Assembly: GCA_945897395.1 (NCBI GenBank)
Contig: CAMDFE010000122.1
Coordinates: forward strand, 1-5,492
Length of the DNA: 5,492 bases
Source: Chryseobacterium gleum
GTDB lineage: Bacteria; Bacteroidota; Bacteroidia; Flavobacteriales_D; Sanyastnellaceae
Direction of reading: 5' to 3'
Position numbers and translations under genes: made by a program. The notes beneath the pieces are model-generated. The model searched no databases. It was not told the DNA's origin and saw nothing but the letters and a program-made list of their open reading frames with translations. Of this stretch, positions 1 through 5,482 are shown piece by piece. Each line of letters opens with the position of its first letter. Position 1 is the first letter of the stretch.

Positions 1-39
1 CGCTATTTCAGAAATTCCTGAAAGAAATAAATTGAACAT
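1..39 (-). CDS. Possible 5' end of a truncated leftward gene (TatA-like start, speculative)
   Basis: Reading leftward from an ATG at 39 gives 13 codons, MFNLFLSGISEIA, open to the window edge. The stretch before this ATG on the minus strand is A-rich, as is usual ahead of Bacteroidota start codons. A short hydrophobic N-terminus followed by SGxSEI resembles Bacteroidota TatA/TatE-type translocase subunits, but 13 residues cannot establish this. A competing plus-strand reading (LFQKFLKEIN then TGA at 33-35) would be the C-terminal end of an upstream gene, and a second plus-strand frame stays open from 2 to a TAA at 74-76. Which reading is real, if any, is undecided. Confidence 0.3.
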   Translation of the reverse strand, partial: MFNLFLSGISEIA

Positions 40-61
40 GGCGTTTTTTTTCTCATTTTTG
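32..61 (+). promoter_or_regulatory. Candidate Bacteroidota-type promoter for the ATP-binding protein gene
   Basis: TTG at 32-34 is followed after 19 bases by CATTTTTG at 54-61, which matches the Bacteroidota -7 consensus TAnnTTTG except for the first base. The spacing agrees with the known -33/-7 layout of these bacteria. The ATG at 80 would then have a leader of roughly 12-15 bases. The spacer contains a run of eight T (44-51). The call is by pattern only. Confidence 0.4.
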
Positions 62-73
62 GTACGCAAAAAT
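55..73. repeat. Perfect 7-bp inverted repeat ahead of the first gene
   Basis: ATTTTTG (55-61) and CAAAAAT (67-73) are exact reverse complements separated by five bases (GTACG). The left arm overlaps the candidate -7 box for the rightward gene. The right arm, read on the minus strand, gives AATTTTTG (74-67), a similar one-mismatch -7 box. It may be an operator or a symmetric pair of divergent promoter boxes. Confidence 0.5.
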
Positions 74-79
74 TAATTC

Positions 80-502
80 ATGATCCAAGGTCGCAGACAA
101 CTTCGTTTTCCATCCGTGCTTGAAAGCATACATTTAGCTGAAAAGCTAGTAGACGATGTTTGCAGTGAATACCGTGTGAAGGAAGATTATTACGGGGAAG
201 TATTGATATGTCTTACGGAAGCGGTGAACAACGCAGTTGTTCACGGAAACCGCATGAGCACAGACCTTCAGGTTTCATTGACCTTCGAGTTGGAGAATGA
301 AAAGACTTTGCGATTTATTATTTGTGATGAGGGTCCGGGTTTCGATTACGAAAGTCTGCCAGACCCCACCGCTCCTGAAAACATCGAATTGCCTCACGGA
401 AGAGGTGTCTTTTTGATGCAACGCTTAGCCGACAGATGCATGTTTAACAACGGCGGGACGGAAGTCGTTGTGGAATTCGATGTAGCAGGCACAGCGGAAT
501 AA
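80..502 (+). CDS. RsbW-like ATP-binding protein (GHKL fold, HATPase_c_2 type)
   Basis: A 140-residue stand-alone ATPase/kinase domain of the anti-sigma factor/serine kinase type (RsbW, SpoIIAB). The Bergerat-fold motifs are in order: the N box at 47-57 (EAVNNAVVHGN, with the magnesium-site Asn around 51), the G1 box DEGPGF at 83-88 and the G2 region HGRGVFLM at 106-113. There is no membrane segment, so the protein is cytosolic. Relatives bind and may phosphorylate an STAS-domain antagonist or bind a sigma factor. No STAS protein, sigma factor or PP2C phosphatase is encoded nearby, and Bacteroidota generally lack SigB, so the partner is unknown. The ATG at 80 gives the normal family length; the next gene begins 15 bases after its stop. 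The fold is sure; the kinase or anti-sigma activity is inferred. Confidence 0.92.
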   Translation: MIQGRRQLRFPSVLESIHLAEKLVDDVCSEYRVKEDYYGEVLICLTEAVNNAVVHGNRMSTDLQVSLTFELENEKTLRFIICDEGPGFDYESLPDPTAPENIELPHGRGVFLMQRLADRCMFNNGGTEVVVEFDVAGTAE

Positions 503-505
503 TCC

Positions 506-513
506 TAAATTTG
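506..513 (+). promoter_or_regulatory. Candidate -7 promoter box for the carboxylase gene
   Basis: TAAATTTG is an exact match to the Bacteroidota -7 consensus TAnnTTTG. It lies between the stop of the ATP-binding protein gene (500-502) and the carboxylase ATG (518), leaving four bases. If used, transcription would begin at or next to the ATG, giving a nearly leaderless message. No good -33 TTG/TTTG lies 19-21 bases upstream, which lowers confidence. Confidence 0.45.
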
Positions 514-517
514 CCGC

Positions 518-2059
518 ATGCAAGAAAAATTAGCCAATCTCGAACAGAAGAAGCAAGAAGCTTTATTGGGTGGTGGTGCGAAGCGTATCGAGTCGCAACA
601 CAAAAAAGGAAAACTCACAGCTCGTGAGCGTTTAGAGGTATTGTTAGATTCTAACTCTTTCGAAGAAATAGGAATGTTGGTAACGCACCGCAGCACCAAT
701 TTCGGATTAGAAAATGAAAAATATTTGGGCGACGGTGTGGTTACCGGATACGGTAAAATCAACGGACGCTTGGTGTATGTCTTTTCTCAAGATTTTACCG
801 TAATGGGCGGATCGCTTGCAGAAGCGCACGCGCAGAAGATTTGCAAAATCATGGACTTGTCCATGAAAAACGGCGCGCCGTTAATTGGTCTAAACGACAG
901 TGGTGGTGCGCGTATTCAGGAAGGCGTGGTGAGTCTTGGCGGCTACGCCGACATCTTCTACAAGAATGTTCAAGCTAGCGGCGTTGTGCCACAGTTGAGT
1001 GGTATCATGGGACCTTGCGCTGGCGGTGCTGTGTATTCTCCGGCCTTAACAGATTTCATTGTTATGGTGGAAAACACGAGCTACATGTTTGTGACTGGTC
1101 CGAACGTAGTGAGGACCGTAACACACGAAGAAGTAAGCAGTGAAGATTTGGGCGGTGCAAGTGCACACAGCACGAAAAGTGGTGTTACGCATTTGACGGC
1201 AGAGAACGATGTTGCTGCGTTGAAGGTTATTCGTCAAATGCTTTCGTATATGCCGCAAAACTGCGAGGAAACTCCAGCACGCTTGCCTTACGCAGCGGGC
1301 AATGAAAGAAGAGAAGGGTTGAATGGAATTATTCCTGCGAATCCGAACCAACCTTACGACATCAAAGAAGTTATTTCCGCTGTTGTAGACGAAGAGTCTT
1401 GGTTGGAAGTGCATAAAGATTATGCTGAAAATATTGTGGTTGGTTTCGCGCGCCTTGCTGGAAGAAGCATAGGTATTGTTGCGAATCAGCCAGCGTTTTT
1501 GGCCGGTGTATTAGACATTAAGAGCAGCAACAAGGCTGCACGTTTCGTAAGATTCTGCGACGCGTTTAACATTCCATTATTGGTGTTGGAAGACGTTCCT
1601 GGATTCTTACCGGGTACCGATCAAGAGTGGAACGGAATTATTTCTAACGGAGCAAAATTGCTTTACGCGTTTAGCGAAGCAACGGTTCCTCGAGTTACTG
1701 TAATTACACGCAAGGCCTACGGCGGAGCGTATGATGTAATGAACAGCAAGCATATAGGAGCAGACATGAACTTTGCTTGGCCATCGGCAGAGATTGCAGT
1801 AATGGGCGCGAAAGGCGCGGCTGAAATTATCTTCAAAAAGGAAATTGCAGAAGCTGCCGATAAAGAAGCGAAGTGGAAAGAAAAAGAAGCAGAGTACGCT
1901 ACGCTATTCGCAAATCCTTACAGTGCTGCAGAACGCGGATATGTAGATGAAGTAATTGAGCCGGCAGTGACTCGCGAGAAGTTGATTCGAGCATTTGAAA
2001 TGCTTGAAAACAAAGTAGAGAAAATGCCACGCAAGAAGCACGGAAATATTCCATTGTAA
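518..2059 (+). CDS. pccB: Acyl-CoA carboxylase carboxyltransferase (beta) subunit, propionyl-CoA carboxylase type
   Basis: A 513-residue carboxyltransferase that moves the carboxyl group from biotin to an acyl-CoA, most likely propionyl-CoA to give methylmalonyl-CoA. The family-typical start GKLTARERLEVLLD lies at 31-44. The N-terminal crotonase-like half carries the oxyanion-hole region NDSGGARIQEG (126-136) and GIMGPCAGGAVYSPAL (162-177). The C-terminal half has EDVPGFLPG (358-366) and RKAYGGAYDVMNSKH (398-412). Asp406 in the AYDVM motif appears to correspond to the Asp that favours propionyl-CoA in actinobacterial PccB. There is no biotin-carrier or biotin-carboxylase domain, so a separate alpha subunit and biotin carrier are needed; neither is in the window. 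Length is normal and no key motif is missing. A methylmalonyl-CoA decarboxylase alpha subunit is the main alternative. The next gene starts 10 bases downstream. Confidence 0.95.
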   Translation: MQEKLANLEQKKQEALLGGGAKRIESQHKKGKLTARERLEVLLDSNSFEEIGMLVTHRSTNFGLENEKYLGDGVVTGYGKINGRLVYVFSQDFTVMGGSLAEAHAQKICKIMDLSMKNGAPLIGLNDSGGARIQEGVVSLGGYADIFYKNVQASGVVPQLSGIMGPCAGGAVYSPALTDFIVMVENTSYMFVTGPNVVRTVTHEEVSSEDLGGASAHSTKSGVTHLTAENDVAALKVIRQMLSYMPQNCEETPARLPYAAGNERREGLNGIIPANPNQPYDIKEVISAVVDEESWLEVHKDYAENIVVGFARLAGRSIGIVANQPAFLAGVLDIKSSNKAARFVRFCDAFNIPLLVLEDVPGFLPGTDQEWNGIISNGAKLLYAFSEATVPRVTVITRKAYGGAYDVMNSKHIGADMNFAWPSAEIAVMGAKGAAEIIFKKEIAEAADKEAKWKEKEAEYATLFANPYSAAERGYVDEVIEPAVTREKLIRAFEMLENKVEKMPRKKHGNIPL

Positions 2060-2069
2060 TTTTTAGCCC

Positions 2070-2591
2070 ATGCCTTTGATATTGCCTGTTAACGGTGTTT
2101 CTCCAACTTGGGGCGACGAATGTTTCATTGCTGAAAACGCAACGATTGTTGGTCAAGTTACCATGGGAAATCAATGCAGTGTGTGGTTCACCGCTGTTGT
2201 TCGCGGCGATGTGAACACCATTGAAATAGGCAACAAAGTGAACATTCAAGACGGTGCTATTATTCACGGCACCTATCAAAAGGCTTCAACAAAAATTGGA
2301 AACAATGTTAGCATTGGTCATCGCGCAATGGTTCACGGATGCACCATTCACGACAATGTGTTGATTGGGATGGGAGCAATAGTCATGGACAATTGTGTGA
2401 TAGAAGAAAATTGCATCATTGCAGCTGGCGCCATTCTTACCGAGGGAACGCATGTGAAAAGTGGAAGTGTTTACGCGGGTGTTCCAGCAAAAAAAATCAA
2501 AGACCTTTCTCCGGAATTGTTTCAAGGTGAAGTGCAACGCATAGCGAATAACTATGTCATGTATTCATCGTGGTTTCAACCTAAAAAATAA
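2070..2591 (+). CDS. Gamma-class carbonic anhydrase family protein (left-handed beta-helix, YrdA/PaaY/CamH-like)
   Basis: A 173-residue hexapeptide-repeat protein expected to form a trimeric left-handed beta-helix with zinc (or iron) between subunits. All three metal-ligand histidines are visible: His66 (IIHG), His84 (IGHRA) and His89 (VHG), with the five-residue spacing of the last two as in Cam. The supporting residues Arg45/Asp47 (VRGD) and Gln60/Asp61 (IQDGAIIHG) are present. The protein has no signal peptide and lacks the long N-terminal and acidic-loop sequences of archaeal Cam, so it is of the short cytosolic CamH/YrdA type. Family members either hydrate CO2 or, like PaaY, hydrolyse CoA thioesters; many show no measured activity. 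It is packed between the carboxylase gene (10-base gap) and the GH16 gene (6-base gap), which favours co-transcription. Confidence 0.93.
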   Translation: MPLILPVNGVSPTWGDECFIAENATIVGQVTMGNQCSVWFTAVVRGDVNTIEIGNKVNIQDGAIIHGTYQKASTKIGNNVSIGHRAMVHGCTIHDNVLIGMGAIVMDNCVIEENCIIAAGAILTEGTHVKSGSVYAGVPAKKIKDLSPELFQGEVQRIANNYVMYSSWFQPKK

Positions 2592-2597
2592 TATTTT

Positions 2598-3482
2598 ATG
2601 TGGAAGAAGTTGCTTGTCGTTCTATGCGCATTAGCGCCTGCATTTGTTTTCGCTCAGCCGAAGGACACGGTCATTAATTTTCGGGGAGTGAATATTCCGA
2701 TGAGACTTTCATTCAGCGATGAATTTAGCGGCTTGAAATTAGATGAGCAAAAATGGGACTTACGCGAGGGCGTAACTCGCGATGCAGACCAGAAGATTAC
2801 GCAGCAATGGCTTACCAAGGAGAGTGTGGTGGTGAAGGATGGAAAGGCTACCATTACGACACTTCCAAAAGAAAGAAAAGATCAGACCTTTTACGTTTGG
2901 ATTACCGACGGAATGAAAGAACGCAAGGGTAATTTCAATTACGATACGGGAGAGTTCGAATCGAAGGAATTGTTCCATTGGGGGTATTATGAAATTCGTT
3001 GTGAGCTTCCGAAGGGAAGAGATGCTTGGCCGGCGTTCTGGCTGTATGGAGAATCAGATGGAACGAACAACGAGATTGACGTTTTCGAATTTTGGAATGA
3101 AGAGAATTTATTTGGTGGATTTAGTCAGAAAAAGCTATCACGGATTCAACATATGACCACGCATTATAATAAAAAAATGTCAGGTGCAGGAACGAAGCTC
3201 CCTTTCGATGGATCAGAAGGCATGCACACCTATGGCGTGTTGTGGACAGAGAATGCGATTGTGTGGTACACAGATGGAAAAGAAATGCGCACGTTGTATC
3301 GATACAAAAAAGCCAGCGATCGCAAAGACGGAAAGATTGTAGCCGGAAGAGAAGAAAATGTCTTCCCGCAATCACCTATGAAACTCTTGGTAGATATGGC
3401 TGTTCAACAATCGAATGAACGTTCGGTTTTTGAAAAGAACACCTTTGTGGTGGATTATGTTAGGGGGTATTCAATAAAATAA
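2598..3482 (+). CDS. Secreted glycoside hydrolase family 16 (beta-glucanase/laminarinase-like)
   Basis: A 294-residue endo-acting polysaccharide hydrolase. Residues 1-19 form a Sec signal peptide (MWKK, hydrophobic core, FVFA followed by Gln20), with no lipobox cysteine. The family signature EIDVFEF is at 159-165: Glu159 nucleophile, Asp161 assisting, Glu164 acid/base. The extra residue (ExDxxE) is the beta-bulge form found in laminarinases, agarases and carrageenases rather than xyloglucan enzymes. Substrate-cleft elements include WGYYEIRCELPKG (128-140) and WPAFWLYG (144-151); the usual final strand is FVVDYVRGYSIK. No carbohydrate-binding module or type IX secretion C-terminal domain follows, so it probably acts in the periplasm or outside after Sec export. 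No SusC/SusD pair is nearby. The exact substrate cannot be told from sequence. Confidence 0.93.
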   Translation: MWKKLLVVLCALAPAFVFAQPKDTVINFRGVNIPMRLSFSDEFSGLKLDEQKWDLREGVTRDADQKITQQWLTKESVVVKDGKATITTLPKERKDQTFYVWITDGMKERKGNFNYDTGEFESKELFHWGYYEIRCELPKGRDAWPAFWLYGESDGTNNEIDVFEFWNEENLFGGFSQKKLSRIQHMTTHYNKKMSGAGTKLPFDGSEGMHTYGVLWTENAIVWYTDGKEMRTLYRYKKASDRKDGKIVAGREENVFPQSPMKLLVDMAVQQSNERSVFEKNTFVVDYVRGYSIK

Positions 3483-3527
3483 ATTCAGGCTTCAGGAATT
3501 GTCTTAAATTGAAAAAAATATCTAAAT

Positions 3528-3950
3528 ATGAATAATGAAGCTTTGGAATTATTGTTGGGAATAGGGATTGTAGTTCTTCTCTTTTCAGCACTTATTGGAA
3601 TTGTTGTAGCAGTCCTATACCTGCTTAATCTTCAGAATCTTTTAAAGAGAATTTCCCCTGAAAATAGGGCCGTTGAGCCTAGTAACGTTTGGCTAATGTT
3701 GATACCCCTTTTTAATTTAGTTTACGCGTTTATTTTGTATCCCAAAATATCGGAATCAGTGAAAAATGAATTTTCTAAAAGAGGGTTAACTGATGGTGGT
3801 GATTATGGAAAGTCTTTAGGAACTGCGATGGCAGTGCTAGGCCTATGTGGATTTATTCCGATTTTCGGAGGGTTTGCAAGCATAGCACATTTGGTAATTT
3901 GGATAATTTATTGGGTGAAAATGTCGGAGTATAAATCCAAATTGTCTTAA
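3528..3950 (+). CDS. Small integral membrane protein of unknown function
   Basis: A 140-residue hydrophobic protein with an N-terminal membrane segment at about 8-33, a second at about 53-71 (WLMLIPLFNLVYAFIL) and a long C-terminal hydrophobic stretch at 98-130 that could cross once or form a hairpin. The block ISPENRAVEPSNVWLMLIPL (42-61) is one I associate with uncharacterised Bacteroidota membrane proteins; no function is known to me. There are no catalytic motifs. The start at 3528 follows an A-rich stretch; TAAATTG at 3505-3511 is an imperfect -7 box. The gene is 45 bases from the GH16 stop, so it may be transcribed independently. All three arginines (41, 47, 85) use AGA/AGG, unlike the CGN-rich carboxylase gene. 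Its TAA directly abuts the stop of the opposing gene. Confidence 0.83.
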   Translation: MNNEALELLLGIGIVVLLFSALIGIVVAVLYLLNLQNLLKRISPENRAVEPSNVWLMLIPLFNLVYAFILYPKISESVKNEFSKRGLTDGGDYGKSLGTAMAVLGLCGFIPIFGGFASIAHLVIWIIYWVKMSEYKSKLS

Positions 3951-3968
3951 TTATTTTCCGACCTTTTT
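3917..3968. terminator. Candidate two-way terminator across a convergent gene junction
   Basis: GTCGGA (3923-3928) pairs exactly with TCCGAC (3957-3962). The stem can continue inward through AAAT (3933-3936) with ATTT (3953-3956), and outward, past one mismatch, through AAAA (3918-3921) with TTTT (3964-3967). On the plus strand the stem is followed by C then five T (3964-3968); on the minus strand by A then four T. The structure lies inside the last codons of both convergent genes. The loop is large (16 bases) and there is a four-base bulge, so strength is uncertain. Confidence 0.4.
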
Positions 3969-4823
3969 CCTCAACAAGCTCTCTAACCATACACTTGAAA
4001 GAATAAGCACTGCTCCGACGTAAAAAAGTGGACGCATGTGTTCCGATTGCCCGTAAAAAAGTAAAGCAAGCACAATCGTGTAAACAGGCTCGAGGTTAAT
4101 GGCAATGGCGCATGAGAATGGAGAGAGATGCTTCATGACATTCACACTCGCAATGAATGCAAAAGCTGTAGTAACAGTTCCGAGTAGCACAACCAACAGC
4201 CAATCGTAAGTGCTAAGTTCAGCAATGATGTTCCACTCTCCCTGAATTGTAATGACAGCAACGAGCACCGCGCTTCCTCCTAACATTTCATAAAAAGCAA
4301 TGTTGCTCGCGTGAATGGTGCGAATAAATTTTCCGTTGAAGGAAGAAAAAATGGCAGCAAAGAACGCGGACAATAGCGCGAAAATAATTCCCCAGGCGTA
4401 TTCCATTTCAACATTGAAAATAACGGCTACCCCGGCAGTAACCAAAGTCCCAAGGGCAAGTTCCTTCCACACAAATTTCTTTCGCGTGAATAAAGGTGAA
4501 ATAAGCGCAACGAAAAAAGCTGTAGTGCTAATGACCGCAAGCGCTGTGCTGACATTGCTGATGTGAATGCTGTAGAAAAAGCAGAGCCAATGCGCGGCAG
4601 TGAGGACGCCAACAAACAATAGTTTAATGAGGTCGAAACGCGAAACCACAAAAGATTTCTTCCAGAAATATTTATAAATCGCAATGGAGACAAGCGCCAC
4701 TATCATGCGCAAGAAGACCAATACTGTAACGGAAAAGCTTAGCTCCTTTCCAAGGATTCCGGTGAACCCCCAGAGAAATACAATGAAGTGAAGTAAGACG
4801 AGTGCTCTATTTCGTTCCTTCAT
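3951..4823 (-). CDS. EamA family (drug/metabolite transporter superfamily) permease
   Basis: A 290-residue inner-membrane protein with two EamA repeats (about 8-136 and 145-281) and about ten predicted helices, including 7-25, 32-50, 66-84, 93-111, 119-137, 142-162, 173-192, 208-227, 236-258 and 263-282. The repeat-end signature is clear in NLEPVYTIVLALLFYGQ (243-259), where the Glu that often follows this Gly is Gln259. Members export or import small metabolites, amino acids or drugs; the substrate here cannot be predicted. I chose the ATG at 4823 (MKERNRALVLLHF), which puts the first helix at the usual place. An in-frame GTG at 4850 would add nine residues and deepen the overlap with the DUF502 gene from 17 to 44 bases, and is less likely. 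It is probably translationally linked to that upstream gene. Confidence 0.92.
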   Translation of the reverse strand: MKERNRALVLLHFIVFLWGFTGILGKELSFSVTVLVFLRMIVALVSIAIYKYFWKKSFVVSRFDLIKLLFVGVLTAAHWLCFFYSIHISNVSTALAVISTTAFFVALISPLFTRKKFVWKELALGTLVTAGVAVIFNVEMEYAWGIIFALLSAFFAAIFSSFNGKFIRTIHASNIAFYEMLGGSAVLVAVITIQGEWNIIAELSTYDWLLVVLLGTVTTAFAFIASVNVMKHLSPFSCAIAINLEPVYTIVLALLFYGQSEHMRPLFYVGAVLILSSVWLESLLRKKVGK

Positions 4824-5403
4824 TTTTTTCGGGCTCGAATTCAACAACACCGCCGCTCACCACGTACTTCATGAGCTCAAGAGAATTTCCTGTAATAAGC
4901 TTAACGTTGCTGCGAGGAACAATGACCAAGTGTCCTGAAAAACTGTAGCTCATTGGAATATAAACCCCAACTTTTCCAGCTTCTGCTTCTCCAATTTCTT
5001 GCAAGTCCTCATCCGTAACAAATCCAATAACTTCCACTTCGTTGTCCTTGCTTAATCTTACTAGAACAGGCTTGTTGAAACGCTTCTTATTTCCTACAAA
5101 TGCACCGAGCATATCTGTAATGCTCTTATAAATAGTTTTAATAAATGGAATGCGATCTAAGAATTTTGAAAAGCGAGTTCTTATCTGCTCATTAATAATT
5201 TTCGCACCTAAAAACCCAAGGATTACTAAGGCCACTAACAGAATTAAAATTCCAAGTCCTGGGTATTTGTGTTCTATTGGAATAACGCGATCGAGTGAGT
5301 CGAAGATGGTGTATATAACATAACCCGTAATGTATACGGGAAGAGCAAGCACCAAACCGTTAACGAGGTAGGCGAATAATTTTCTGGAAATGGACTGTTT
5401 CAT
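4807..5403 (-). CDS. DUF502 family membrane protein (LIKE-COV homologue)
   Basis: A 198-residue protein with two membrane helices at about 13-35 and 48-70, followed by a soluble region. It has the DUF502 hallmarks: PGLGILILL at the second helix, RIPFIKTIYKSI at 84-95, and SGHLVIVPRSNVKLI at 156-170 leading to KYVVSGGVV at 179-187. The family is widespread in bacteria and includes the plant LCV/COV1 proteins linked to membrane trafficking; its bacterial biochemical role is unknown. The ATG at 5403 gives normal length. Its 3' end overlaps the EamA gene by 17 bases in another frame, indicating a two-gene operon. The C-terminal tail (EFEPEKNEGTK) is charged and probably disordered. A -7 box lies eight bases before the start. 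Confidence 0.94.
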   Translation of the reverse strand: MKQSISRKLFAYLVNGLVLALPVYITGYVIYTIFDSLDRVIPIEHKYPGLGILILLVALVILGFLGAKIINEQIRTRFSKFLDRIPFIKTIYKSITDMLGAFVGNKKRFNKPVLVRLSKDNEVEVIGFVTDEDLQEIGEAEAGKVGVYIPMSYSFSGHLVIVPRSNVKLITGNSLELMKYVVSGGVVEFEPEKNEGTK

Positions 5404-5411
5404 ATTGAATG

Positions 5412-5419
5412 CGAAGATA
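5412..5419 (-). promoter_or_regulatory. Candidate -7 promoter box for the DUF502-EamA operon
   Basis: On the minus strand TATCTTCG lies eight bases before the DUF502 ATG. It is a frequent Bacteroidota -7 box variant (TAnnTTTG with one change). Transcription would start within a few bases of the ATG, so the leader would be very short. No convincing TTTG/TTG is seen 19-21 bases upstream; the nearest pyrimidine-rich candidate is 25 bases away. Confidence 0.5.
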
Positions 5420-5451
5420 GAATCTCTTTGTTGCTTTTATTAGGGAAAGCA

Positions 5452-5482
5452 TTGCACAATTAGAAAAAAATACCTAAACTTG
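5452..5482 (+). promoter_or_regulatory. Candidate rightward promoter at the window edge
   Basis: TTG at 5452-5454, a 20-base spacer and TAAACTTG at 5475-5482 match the Bacteroidota -33/-7 layout with one mismatch in the -7 box. It faces right, away from the DUF502 gene. An ATG at 5484-5486 (reading MSI to the edge) is only one base from the box, so if this promoter is real that ATG would probably lie at or before the RNA start and the true start codon may lie beyond the window. Confidence 0.33.

Noticed and set aside
41..52. Run of eight T after GCG as an intrinsic terminator of an upstream gene
   Set aside because: The only nearby stem (6-23, six base pairs) ends 20 bases before the T-run, so it does not form a normal stem-plus-U-tract.
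1046..1414. Long minus-strand open frame inside the carboxylase gene
   Set aside because: It lies entirely antisense to a clear conserved gene, has no recognisable motif, and its composition is that of a reverse reading.
1899..2279. Minus-strand open frame spanning the carboxylase/carbonic anhydrase junction
   Set aside because: It is antisense to two well-supported genes and its translation shows no family features.
2339..2530. Plus-strand alternate-frame open frame inside the carbonic anhydrase gene
   Set aside because: It is an out-of-frame shadow, rich in Trp/Cys/His/Ser, with no independent start signal.
2070..2591. Hexapeptide acyltransferase instead of gamma carbonic anhydrase
   Set aside because: The three metal histidines plus the RGD and QDG residues are those of the gamma carbonic anhydrase family; acyltransferases lack this set.
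3483..3527. Direct repeat TTCAGG-C-TTCAGG and a weak AATTC/GAATT hairpin as a terminator after the GH16 gene
   Set aside because: The stem is only five mostly A/T pairs with a nine-base loop and no T-run follows it.
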